A DNA stretch of 64,000 nt from JAJCYX01 sp965243825. GTDB taxonomy: Bacteria; Chloroflexota; Dehalococcoidia; Lucifugimonadales; Lucifugimonadaceae. The stretch lies in assembly GCA_965243825.1 (NCBI GenBank), contig CBDEVT010000001.1, positions 1,426,001-1,490,000 on the forward strand, written 5' to 3'. This document shows positions 46,437-55,200 of this stretch, piece after piece (position 1 is the stretch's first letter; every line of letters starts with the position of its first letter). The notes beneath the pieces were generated by a model that did not search any database, was not told where the DNA came from, and was given only the letters and a program-made list of their open reading frames with translations. A program made the position numbers and the translations under genes.

Positions 46437-48395
46437 TTAGTCGAACTTCCAGGTTGCCATGTCTGAAAGGCCGTTCGCGATTCGCAGGCGGAGGGCTTCA
46501 GAAGATTCTGGAGTCCAGTCATAGAAGCCCTTCCCGGATTTCGTCCCCAGGTGCCCCATCCTCACCTTCTCAGCAAGAATTGCTGGCACGGTTCGGGTGT
46601 TATCCAGAGACGGCAGAATCTGTCGGCTGATATCCAGCGCCAGGTCAAGACCGATCAGCTCCCTCAATTCGAACGTTCCTGCGACTGAAAGCCTCCTACC
46701 AAAACTCGACCTCACAACTTCGTCAACCTGTTCTGCAGTAACAACTTCGCGCGTCACGAGGTTCAATGCCTCCCTGAACATTGCAGCCTGCAACCTGTTT
46801 CCAATGAAGCCCTGAACCTCTTTCTGGACTACTGCCGGTCGCTTGCCAATCGAACGCATCAGCTCAACAGTCACCTCTATCGTTTCATCTGAAGTGTCGG
46901 GCCCCCTAACAACCTCGACTATCGGTAACAAATGAGGTGGATTGAAGTAGTGGGCAATGGCGATGCGGTCTTTTCTGCGGGCATTCAGACCTATGGCACT
47001 GGGTAGGAAAGTGGATGTATTGCTGAGCAGGATGCAGTCCGGTTCGCAGTACTGATCGAGTTCCTGAAATAGCTGCCGCTTCAGAGCGAGATCCTCAGTA
47101 GTCGCCTCGATCACGAAATCTGCTTCCTTGACCGCAGTTTTCAGATCACCTGTCGCTGAGATCCGTTTAACACCGGCAGTCGCCTGTTCTTCAGAGATTT
47201 TTCCCGTTTCTGTGAGCAGTTTCAGTCCAGCCTCTGCCCGGTTCATTGCCGCATCTAACAGGTCCTCGGACACATCGTTGATAGTTACATCGTGGCCGTG
47301 CGCAGCGAATTCAAGTGCGATCCCGTGGCCCATCAACCCGGCGCCGATCACGGCGATCTTAGGTTTAGTGTCGGTGACGGTCTTGTTTGCACTCTGGGAG
47401 TCGGTCAGGCTCTCGACTGCTGGAACACCTGATTCGGTCATCTCGGGCGCAGTCCCCATCTCCAGCTGTTGCAGCCTGATCAAGGCGCGTGCGATTCCCA
47501 ATCTCAGCGCCTCTGCACTCTCTGGCGTCCACTCATACATGCCCCGCCCGCTCTTGACACCCAGGTCACCGCGCTCGATTGCATCAAGCATTAGCCGTGA
47601 CGGTTCGCCGGATGTTTCGATCTCGGTGAATAGCTCGGCGCAGATCGTCTGAACCAGGTCCCAGCCAGCCTGTTCCCAGATCTCGAACGGACCTGCAAGT
47701 GCTAAGCGTGGGCCGATGCCATCCCTGACGACTGAATCGACATCTTCAACCGTTGCGATGCCGTTTTGCACGAGGCTAGCGGCTTCACGGCCAAGCGCTG
47801 CCTGTAGCCTGTTCGCCACGAATCCCGGGTGCTCCTTTCTGATCACGACGGGGCGCTTTTTCATCTCAACGTACAGCGTACGTAGAGCCTCAACGGTCTC
47901 TTCACCCATTGCCGGGTCAGGGACGATCTCTACTAGAGGTAAGAGATATGGAGGGTTGAAGTAGTGTGTTATCGCGGAGCGGTCCGGTGCACCTGTCGCA
48001 TCAGCCAATTGCGAAGGCATGAACGAGGAGCTGTTGCTGGCGAAAATCGTATGCTCAGGCGCGGTCGTTGCTGCACGTTTCAGCAACTCTCTTTTGAGTT
48101 CGAGGTTCTCGAAAACCGCCTCAATGACCAGGTCGGTGTCGGCACAGGCAGACTCAAGATCGCTCGTGAGTTCGAGTTGCTGACGAACTGCATCAACCTC
48201 GTTGGATCCGAGTGAACCCGCCTCAATCAGTAGATCGATTCCCAGCTCTATTCGTCGACTTGCGTTGTCAAGAGTTGCCTTGTTCCTGTCAACCAGTTTC
48301 ACGTTGAGTCCGTGCGTGGCAAATTCAAGCGCAATACCGTGTCCCATGAGCCCGGCACCGATCACAGTCACGTTTTTTATCGATTTGCTGCCCAT
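46437..48395 (-). CDS. Tandem-duplicated 3-hydroxyacyl-CoA dehydrogenase
   Basis: This 652-residue protein consists of two complete 3-hydroxyacyl-CoA dehydrogenase units joined head to tail. Each has a Rossmann motif VIGAGLMGHGIALEFA, a dehydrogenase-type SNSS/SNTS catalytic loop, a HYFNPP motif with the catalytic His, a GFxxNRLQAA helix and a G-x-KSGxGxYxWTPES end. The first unit covers about 1-305 and the second about 345-652. Single-unit enzymes are about 290-310 residues, and FadB-type fusions join to a crotonase instead. The ATG at 48395 (MGSKSIKNV) is preferred to a longer frame. It should oxidise 3-hydroxyacyl-CoA with NAD. Confidence 0.9.
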   Translation of the reverse strand: MGSKSIKNVTVIGAGLMGHGIALEFATHGLNVKLVDRNKATLDNASRRIELGIDLLIEAGSLGSNEVDAVRQQLELTSDLESACADTDLVIEAVFENLELKRELLKRAATTAPEHTIFASNSSSFMPSQLADATGAPDRSAITHYFNPPYLLPLVEIVPDPAMGEETVEALRTLYVEMKKRPVVIRKEHPGFVANRLQAALGREAASLVQNGIATVEDVDSVVRDGIGPRLALAGPFEIWEQAGWDLVQTICAELFTEIETSGEPSRLMLDAIERGDLGVKSGRGMYEWTPESAEALRLGIARALIRLQQLEMGTAPEMTESGVPAVESLTDSQSANKTVTDTKPKIAVIGAGLMGHGIALEFAAHGHDVTINDVSEDLLDAAMNRAEAGLKLLTETGKISEEQATAGVKRISATGDLKTAVKEADFVIEATTEDLALKRQLFQELDQYCEPDCILLSNTSTFLPSAIGLNARRKDRIAIAHYFNPPHLLPIVEVVRGPDTSDETIEVTVELMRSIGKRPAVVQKEVQGFIGNRLQAAMFREALNLVTREVVTAEQVDEVVRSSFGRRLSVAGTFELRELIGLDLALDISRQILPSLDNTRTVPAILAEKVRMGHLGTKSGKGFYDWTPESSEALRLRIANGLSDMATWKFD

Positions 48396-48479
48396 GTATA
48401 GAGTTATCCTGTAGAAGAATCGCGGAACTGACGTGATCTCTGGCCAACGGGTCATAGTGGCCGTATGGAGCTAGCTTAG

Positions 48480-48782
48480 ATGAATATTCTTCTGGGATTT
48501 CTGATTGGCCTGGCCTACGCACCGATGCTGGTCATTGTTGTAGCCGCGATGATTGCCGGACGTTCCAGTTTCGGCATTATTGCGGGTGTTGTCTCTCTGA
48601 TAGCCCTGTCAGGGCCTGTAGTCTGGATCATGACGTTCATCGCACTCGGTGTTGCCGCAGGATTCGCAGCATTCGGGGGATGGATACTGGGACTTGGCGT
48701 CGCCGCGATCATGGCAGGCCTGCTCATTGCGTCCCGGCTGCGGAAGTCCCAATCATCGACGGTGTGGGCAGGTCGCGGTTAA
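48480..48782 (+). CDS. Small hydrophobic membrane protein
   Basis: The family is not recognised. The 100 residues form about three membrane helices rich in Gly, Ala and Ile, ending in a short basic tail (SRLRKS). The ATG lies 84 bp from the divergent dehydrogenase start. No clear ribosome-binding site is present, and the overall hydrophobicity is the main evidence that it is coding. It could be a short membrane-anchored accessory protein. Confidence 0.5.
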   Translation: MNILLGFLIGLAYAPMLVIVVAAMIAGRSSFGIIAGVVSLIALSGPVVWIMTFIALGVAAGFAAFGGWILGLGVAAIMAGLLIASRLRKSQSSTVWAGRG

Positions 48783-48826
48783 GCCATCGTCACGAGCAAA
48801 TGGCATCCAAAGCGAATTACTACCTA

Positions 48827-49999
48827 CTAAACCGAGTAGCCAACGGAACCGTCTGTTCGCATCGGAATATTCCGAAGCTCCTTCGACATGAACGGCGAAG
48901 ATTCGATCTTCGAGTCATCGAGTTCCACACCAATCCCCGGCGTTTCGGGAACCGCTATGTATCCACCTTCTCGTTCAAGCGAACTCTTGTAGACCGAATG
49001 GACGCTCTCTTCGTCCCGTTTCGTGTATTCCTGCGTGACGAAGTTTGGTATCGAAGCGTCAACCTGCACCGCAGCAGCTGTGAGGACCGGTCCAAGGTAG
49101 TTGTGAGTAGCGACAGCTGAGTGATACGACTCGGCGATGGCTGCAATCTTCTTGACCTGCGTGATACCACCTGCAAGTCCCAGGTCAGGGCGAACATACT
49201 GGGGCCCACCATTTTCCAGAAGCTCGCGGAATTCCCAGATCGAGTGCATACGCTCACCGTTTGCTATCGGAATGCTGGTGCGCTTGGCGATCTCTCCCTG
49301 CGTGATGATGCTGTCGATCTGGATCGGGTCTTCGTAGAAGAGTGGATGGAACTCGAGGAGAGATTCGGCAAGTGCCAGAGCGACCATAGGCGTCAACTTA
49401 CGGTGTATCTCCAGGATGATGTCCACGTCTTCGCCTGCGCCCTCGCGCATTGCGGCGACATTGTCCCTTGTCTCTCGTATCAGCCGGGATTGCGTCATCG
49501 ACTGGAAACCGTCGGGAAGCGGATCGGTCTTGATAGCAGTGAATCCTTCGTCGGCTGCGGTCTTCGCATTGAACTTCAGACCATCGGCTGTCGTTCCCTG
49601 GTCGGATGCGTCAGGCAGACGTGAGCCCATGAGCAGGTGAAGTCGAATTCGATCGCGTGTCTTCCCACCAAGCAACTGCCACACAGGCGCATCGAAGTGC
49701 TTGCCTTTGATGTCCCAGAGCGCGATATCCACCGCGCTAACAGCACCCGATAGCGCTGAGCCCCTGAATGGCCCCATGCGATACAGATATTGCCAGTGAT
49801 GTTCGATCTGTAACGGGTCTTTACCTTCCAGGTACCCGGCAAACTTCTTGACTATCTGGTCGACGGCTTCTGGATAACCCCAGCATGCTGACTGTCCGAT
49901 ACCGTTCAGGCCGGTGTCGGTCCAGATGCGGACGATGTGATTGCCCGGGGCCGACTCATCGCCGCCAATTAGCATCGACTCGACTTTTTCAATTCTCAT
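48827..49999 (-). CDS. Mandelate racemase/enolase-superfamily dehydratase
   Basis: This 390-residue protein has an N-terminal capping domain and a C-terminal TIM barrel. Its catalytic set is of the mannonate/galactonate dehydratase type: a Lys region (AIKTDP), metal ligands in DIILEIHRKL, FYEDPI and ANGER, and a His in ATHNYLGP. It probably dehydrates a sugar acid. Expansion of this superfamily is a known mark of SAR202 group genomes. It faces the small membrane protein gene tail to tail. No sugar operon surrounds it. Confidence 0.9.
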   Translation of the reverse strand: MRIEKVESMLIGGDESAPGNHIVRIWTDTGLNGIGQSACWGYPEAVDQIVKKFAGYLEGKDPLQIEHHWQYLYRMGPFRGSALSGAVSAVDIALWDIKGKHFDAPVWQLLGGKTRDRIRLHLLMGSRLPDASDQGTTADGLKFNAKTAADEGFTAIKTDPLPDGFQSMTQSRLIRETRDNVAAMREGAGEDVDIILEIHRKLTPMVALALAESLLEFHPLFYEDPIQIDSIITQGEIAKRTSIPIANGERMHSIWEFRELLENGGPQYVRPDLGLAGGITQVKKIAAIAESYHSAVATHNYLGPVLTAAAVQVDASIPNFVTQEYTKRDEESVHSVYKSSLEREGGYIAVPETPGIGVELDDSKIESSPFMSKELRNIPMRTDGSVGYSV

Positions 50000-50091
50000 G
50001 TTTTTGCTCGAAGGAAACCTTGATGCTGAAGCGTGCAGTTAAGCCCGCTGGATGCCGCATTGATCAGACGCCCAAAGCATAGCGGTTCGCG

Positions 50092-50817
50092 CTAGCTAAG
50101 TAGTTCACCCACACCAAATACCTCGGTCACTCGTGGGTGTTCATCGTGCCACGGGTGGTTGTTGTAGCGGTCCATGAGCACCGCTCGCATTCCAACTGCT
50201 TCTGCGGCACGCAAGTCTGACGAAATGCTGTCGCCGACCATCAATGCTTTGCTTGCGTTCACTTCGGAACGATTGAGCGCAGCCTGGAATATCCGTGGAT
50301 CAGGCTTCTCGGCCCCGACATCACCTGATGTGACAGCGAACTCAACGTGACCGGTCAGGCCGAGCTTGTCGCACATCTCGCGTTCGCTGTACGGCATATT
50401 CGAAAGCGCGGCCACCCTGTATCCGGCATTGCGTATTTCCTTGAGCCCCGGAACTACGTCTTCGAATAGCGCCCAGCCGTATTCCTGTGACCTGACCTTT
50501 GCCCAAACTTTGCCTGCCACATCCAAATCGACTTCATGCCCAGCGCCCGCAAGCACAAGTTGCTCATATCTTGCAAAAAACCGATCTCGGGCATCAGGTG
50601 ACATCAGACGCACCGGTGAAGTTGAATTCTGCTCTGACATGAACTGATCGGCAGCTCGATATCCGCGATCAATGCCATCACGATCCAGCTCCATGCCAAA
50701 TTCGGCCGCCGCCCGTTGTTGGATCTGTTCGCGTGGTGGGTCGAACCCCGCCAGTGTTCCGTAGACGTCGAAGAAGATTATTTCTGGCCGGATTGCCAGG
50801 AAACCAGATGAGCTCAC
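50092..50817 (-). CDS. HAD-superfamily hydrolase
   Basis: This 241-residue phosphatase of the haloacid dehalogenase family shows motif I FFDVYGTL (nucleophile Asp at about 17), motif III Lys in AEKPDPRIF and motif IV VGDSISSDLRAAE. The cap is helical, so it belongs to subfamily I. It dephosphorylates an unknown small phosphate ester. The GTG at 50817 sits two bases after the comF stop, with AAGGGA in range. A longer frame would overlap comF and is rejected. It is likely co-transcribed with comF. Confidence 0.85.
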   Translation of the reverse strand: MSSSGFLAIRPEIIFFDVYGTLAGFDPPREQIQQRAAAEFGMELDRDGIDRGYRAADQFMSEQNSTSPVRLMSPDARDRFFARYEQLVLAGAGHEVDLDVAGKVWAKVRSQEYGWALFEDVVPGLKEIRNAGYRVAALSNMPYSEREMCDKLGLTGHVEFAVTSGDVGAEKPDPRIFQAALNRSEVNASKALMVGDSISSDLRAAEAVGMRAVLMDRYNNHPWHDEHPRVTEVFGVGELLS

Positions 50818-50819
50818 TT

Positions 50820-51521
50820 CTAGAGTTCCCTTGCAAGCACGAGTGCGCCTGTCCACTTTGCACCGGCCGACTTGAGCACGGATGCACATGCATTCAGAGT
50901 TGAGCCTGTAGTCATCACGTCATCGATCAAGAGAACTCGTTTATCGCCCAAATGGCCGGTCACATTAAAGGCGTCTTGAACGTTAAGTTTCCGTTCATCA
51001 ACGTTTAGAGATTTCGCCTGCGGCTTTCCGTCATCCAGGCGATCAAGAACGTCCGAGCGAACATCTATTCCGGTGGCCAATGAGATTTCTTGTGCCAGCA
51101 GTTCCGACTGGTTGTAGCCACGTGAACGGAGTCGTTTTCTTGTCACTGGAACGGGGATCAACACGTCGATGTCGCGCGCCGCTGGCGCAGGCAACGCTCT
51201 CGACATCAATTGCCCCAGTCTCTGGCGCAGCGACCTGATGTCCCTGTACTTGAACGCGGCAATCGCATCGCGAATAGCTGATTCGTAGGTGAATGCTGCG
51301 ATCACCCTGTTCAATATTGGCGGCTCAATGAAGCATGCTTCGCACACCGAAGTTGCGGATGGCAATGCACAGGTTCGACAGCACTCTGCGCTTTTTAGTT
51401 GAGTCGATTCATCGACGCATCTATCGCAAAAGAGATCTCCGTCTGTGCCGCAGTGAACACATTCAGGTGGGAACAGCACGTCGGTGGCGGAACGCACTGC
51501 GGTTATCAAGGCCGATTTCAT
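50820..51521 (-). CDS. comF: ComF-family phosphoribosyltransferase
   Basis: This 233-residue protein has an N-terminal double zinc ribbon with paired Cys (CVHCG, CDRC, CRTC, CEAC). A type I phosphoribosyltransferase domain follows, ending in the PRPP loop VLLIDDVMTTGST. ComF takes part in DNA uptake and handling of incoming single strands in naturally competent bacteria, but it is widespread without proven competence. It is divergent from hpf, and the HAD hydrolase gene follows directly. Confidence 0.92.
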   Translation of the reverse strand: MKSALITAVRSATDVLFPPECVHCGTDGDLFCDRCVDESTQLKSAECCRTCALPSATSVCEACFIEPPILNRVIAAFTYESAIRDAIAAFKYRDIRSLRQRLGQLMSRALPAPAARDIDVLIPVPVTRKRLRSRGYNQSELLAQEISLATGIDVRSDVLDRLDDGKPQAKSLNVDERKLNVQDAFNVTGHLGDKRVLLIDDVMTTGSTLNACASVLKSAGAKWTGALVLAREL

Positions 51522-51544
51522 CCGGATATCACCATTTGAGGCTG

Positions 51545-51571
51545 TTGGATACTGAATATCGACAATAGAAT
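51545..51571 (+). promoter_or_regulatory. Possible promoter of hpf
   Basis: TTGGAT (51545-51550) and TAGAAT (51566-51571) are separated by 15 bp, shorter than ideal. The -10 box is identical to that of groESL. It lies about 100 bp before the hpf start, in the gap shared with divergent comF. Confidence 0.35.
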
Positions 51572-51669
51572 AGATCCGTACGGTTTCTGAAATGGCCGCG
51601 TGTCATCAGATGTAAACCGTGGCAACATACCCTCAAGTCGAACGTCACCGCAGTGTACGGGAGGATCAG

Positions 51670-52245
51670 ATGGACCTCACGATCAGCAGCCAGCACACTA
51701 CTCTCACCGATCCGATCAAAGAATACGCAGAGAAGCGACTCTCGAAGCTTGACGACCGTTTTAACTTTTCTATCCAGGTCAATCTCAAGATCCGCAAGGA
51801 AGAGACCAAGCGGGAAGAAGACCGATACATCGCAGAAGTAACTATTCCTCTTAAGCGAGGATTTATCCGTTCAGAGGAACGTGGAGACACTCCGTACACA
51901 GCAATTGATCTTGTCCAAGACACCGTCCAGCGCCGGATCAGGCGCTACAAGACTAGGTTTGCTAAAAGGCGCCGTGAAGCAAACGGTCTGGAAGCCGAAA
52001 TTGCAGAGCAGCTGGCGACGACTGCTGTTGTTGAGGAAGAGGACGATGTGATGGAACTGGAGTTCGGGCAGCTTGTCCGAACCAAGAAGCACGAAATGCC
52101 TCCAACTTCGGTACAAGATGCCACGGCTCAGATGGACATGCTCGGCCACAACTTCTTCGTCTTCAAAAATAGTGAGAACGGCCAGATCAACGTGGTGTAT
52201 CGAAGGCACGATGATGACTACGGCTTGATCGTGCCAGCTGACTAA
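51670..52245 (+). CDS. hpf: Ribosome hibernation-promoting factor, long form
   Basis: This 191-residue protein binds the small ribosomal subunit and pairs ribosomes into inactive dimers during starvation. The N-terminal S30AE/HPF domain runs from 1 to about 100 (SSQHTTLTDPIKEYAEKRLSKL). A linker follows, and the C-terminal dimerisation domain ends with AQMDMLGHNFFVFKNSENG and VVYRRHDDDYGLI. The ATG at 51670 follows GGGAGGA. Its stop overlaps the end of the convergent glycosyltransferase gene by four bases. Confidence 0.95.
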   Translation: MDLTISSQHTTLTDPIKEYAEKRLSKLDDRFNFSIQVNLKIRKEETKREEDRYIAEVTIPLKRGFIRSEERGDTPYTAIDLVQDTVQRRIRRYKTRFAKRRREANGLEAEIAEQLATTAVVEEEDDVMELEFGQLVRTKKHEMPPTSVQDATAQMDMLGHNFFVFKNSENGQINVVYRRHDDDYGLIVPAD

Positions 52246-55200
52246 CGGCTGACCGTTTGAACGGATGAATACTCGTAGATAGTCACGGCATCAGACTGGA
52301 AAACCGGTGTTAACCCGAAGGCGGCCATGTCATCGAACTTGGCCAGACCGTTCGCCGGGTAAGTGATTCGTTCGAGTTCGCCGACGTAAACATAGCGGAC
52401 ATCGAATTCCTCTAGGAATTGCGCGGCCTGCTGTGGTGAGGCCGTTCTGAAGAAGTTGTCTACTCGTTGTCTGCGCTCAGTTACGGCCCAGGCATAGTTC
52501 ACTCTTTGCTGTCTCTGGTGCCAGTCCCAGCCGATAACAGCCGGAAGACCCGTGTAGATCGAAACTCTCCCGCCCCATCTGTAAAGATCGGTCAATCCCT
52601 CGACGATTACCGGTGAACCTTCGACGTTTTGCTGCAGCCACTCGATAGCCTGCAAGTCGTTGGCTAGCGTAAGTGGGGTTGCGTTGCCTGCCTGATCGCG
52701 CTCGAAGTGGACCGTGGTCTGCATGTAAGAAGTTCCGTTGAGTCCAGTTTCCGAGGTATCGAATCGGTCCCTGATCCGGACATTGGTACCAAGAACCGGG
52801 TAGACCATCACCCCCACCGCGAGAACAGCAACTCCGGTCATCCATGCACCGCGTGGAATACTCAGTGATCTCAGGGAGAATCTGCCGGCTGACCACATGA
52901 GCCACAGGAAGTATCCGGATGCCAGAGCGAGAAGCCACCATGCCTGCAGATAGAACTTGAACACGGTGTTCATTCGGCCGATGTCGTCTTTCACGGTGAA
53001 CACATCGACTCCGCCGCCAAGCGCCATAGCCATCACCACGAAACCGGAGGCAGCAAGCACATATCTGCCTCCTGGTCTTCCAGACCGATAAACGAAAACT
53101 GCGGTGACTGCGACTGCTGCTGCCAGCACAACCGTGAACACGAGCGTGCCCCATTGAGTGAACGCGAAAGTGAGTATTGCCGCGGAAAGGGCGACCGCGA
53201 CAAATGGCGCAACCCAGAGAGGCATGTCGTTCGCATTCGAGTACCGCTTCAACCACGCCCTCAACGCAGGAAGCTGATCTCGCATCTCGAAAACTACCCA
53301 GCTGATGACCACAAGCAGGAAAATGGAGTGAATTGCGAAGTAGCGCCAGAGTGGAGTGTGGAATTCACTTCTGAGTACGCCGTTATTGAACAGCTCGAAG
53401 TTGATGTGGAACGGCAGATAGGTAACAAAGCCGACCGCAGCGACGAAGATCCACTTCACCAGCCCCCCGGCCAACTTCGCGGTCAAAGGTCTCCGTTGCA
53501 CGAACAACTCGCCAACCATTACTGCTCCGCCGGCGAGCAACAACTGTGTTGGGAAGTCCCACGCGTTGATGATTCTGAGAGCGCCAACAGCAACGCCTAG
53601 AACTGCTAGTCGCCCCCATTTTTGCCAGAAGGCTTCTTGATCAGAAGCGCGCAGGAAGACGGCTAGAGCAAGAGACAAAGCAAGAATCGCAAATGGAATT
53701 ACGATCATGTGCGCATGAAGATCAGCAAAGAGGAACGAGAAGAACGGGAACTCCGTAATCTCGTTGCCAGGAGATCCGCGTTCGAACATTCTCGAACTGC
53801 GCCAGAAATCGAAAGTTCCGGCCGGAACGTTGTCAACAAACGCCCGACGTCCGCCTTCAACTACCTGAACCAGTCCGTCAATGTTCCCTGCTATTGCAAC
53901 GAACGTCCCGCCGATGATGCCAGCGACGATTGGCGATCTCGCACGGACCGCAGCTACGGCTCCTTTGCGAGAGATTATTGTTAGCGAAGTGAGGTTGTAG
54001 ACGACGGAGAAGGCTGCAGCAAAGGTGAACGCGAAGAGCAGCGGCACCGCGAGGTTGTAGGCGATCGAGGGAACAATACCGGTGAAGCGGATCATGTTCG
54101 CTACCAGGAACTGCCCGAAGTAGTAGTAGTTCAGATACCCGCCAGCAAACCAGGGATCGAACGGCGGCATAACGCTGGAGCGTGCGACTGCGTTCAAATA
54201 GGCAAAGTCCATCGGTTTTTCGCCGCCGCGGAACGGATGCCAGAGATCAGGGTTCGCAAAGCGAATTGCGAGGAACGACAGGAAAGCTACAAGGAAAAGC
54301 ATCTCCGAGAAGAGGATGAAACGCCTGCGTTCTCTGAAGAACTCAATCATCTCTCCGCCGCGTCGCCAGAGAGCAAACGATGAAAGAGCTCCGAGGATCA
54401 CCAGGCCTGCGAACGCACCGCCGAACCCGAACTCCAGAATCCCGGCACTGGCCAGCAACCATGTGCTGGTTGCTGCAATTAACAGCCCAAGTGGCTTAGA
54501 AAGCAGGTAACCGCGATCCGGGAATGGCCTGAACAACACGAATGCCAGTGGGACGGCGAACAGCGCAAATATCTGTGCAGCGATGATCCATACAATCCAA
54601 CTCGCACCCTCTGGAAGGTTGCGCAGGAAGGCGATATCGGTCCAGGTACCGCCGGTACGTTGCTGCTCAAGGGCGTCTGCGCTGAGTAGCAGTCCGACTT
54701 CGCGGCCCTGAACTACAGGCGTTCCGAGCCCGATCTCTTCAAGCATTGCCACACGGTCCAGTCGGCCCCTGTTCTCGAAGATCAACACCTGGGGATGGTC
54801 GTAAACGGAGAAGCTCTCATCCGCCCAGCCAGGTGCAATAGTTAGCAGGTTGCCAGTCGGTTGCTCGAAGCCCGTTGGTGGCTCAAAGCTGACCCGTGCA
54901 AACTGGTCTTCGCGATAAGTGACTCCAAGCGATTCCACAGGTCGTGTATCTGCAAATACCAGCTCATAGCCAAGTGAACCGTCGAAGAGTCGCTCGTAGT
55001 AGTCAGTGCTTATCGGGTAGCGCTCAGGCAGGCGAGGGATCGTGCCCCACAGACGGTTGCTGTAAAGCACCATGTAGTCAGAGTTCTCGAGTATCTCCGT
55101 GATATCTGTGAATTTTGGAACCCCGTTCCCATCCGGGTTGTACAGCGGGAGCCGCTCATGCACGAAAGTGATACCCGGCCTGTGTGGAATTCCTTCCTCC

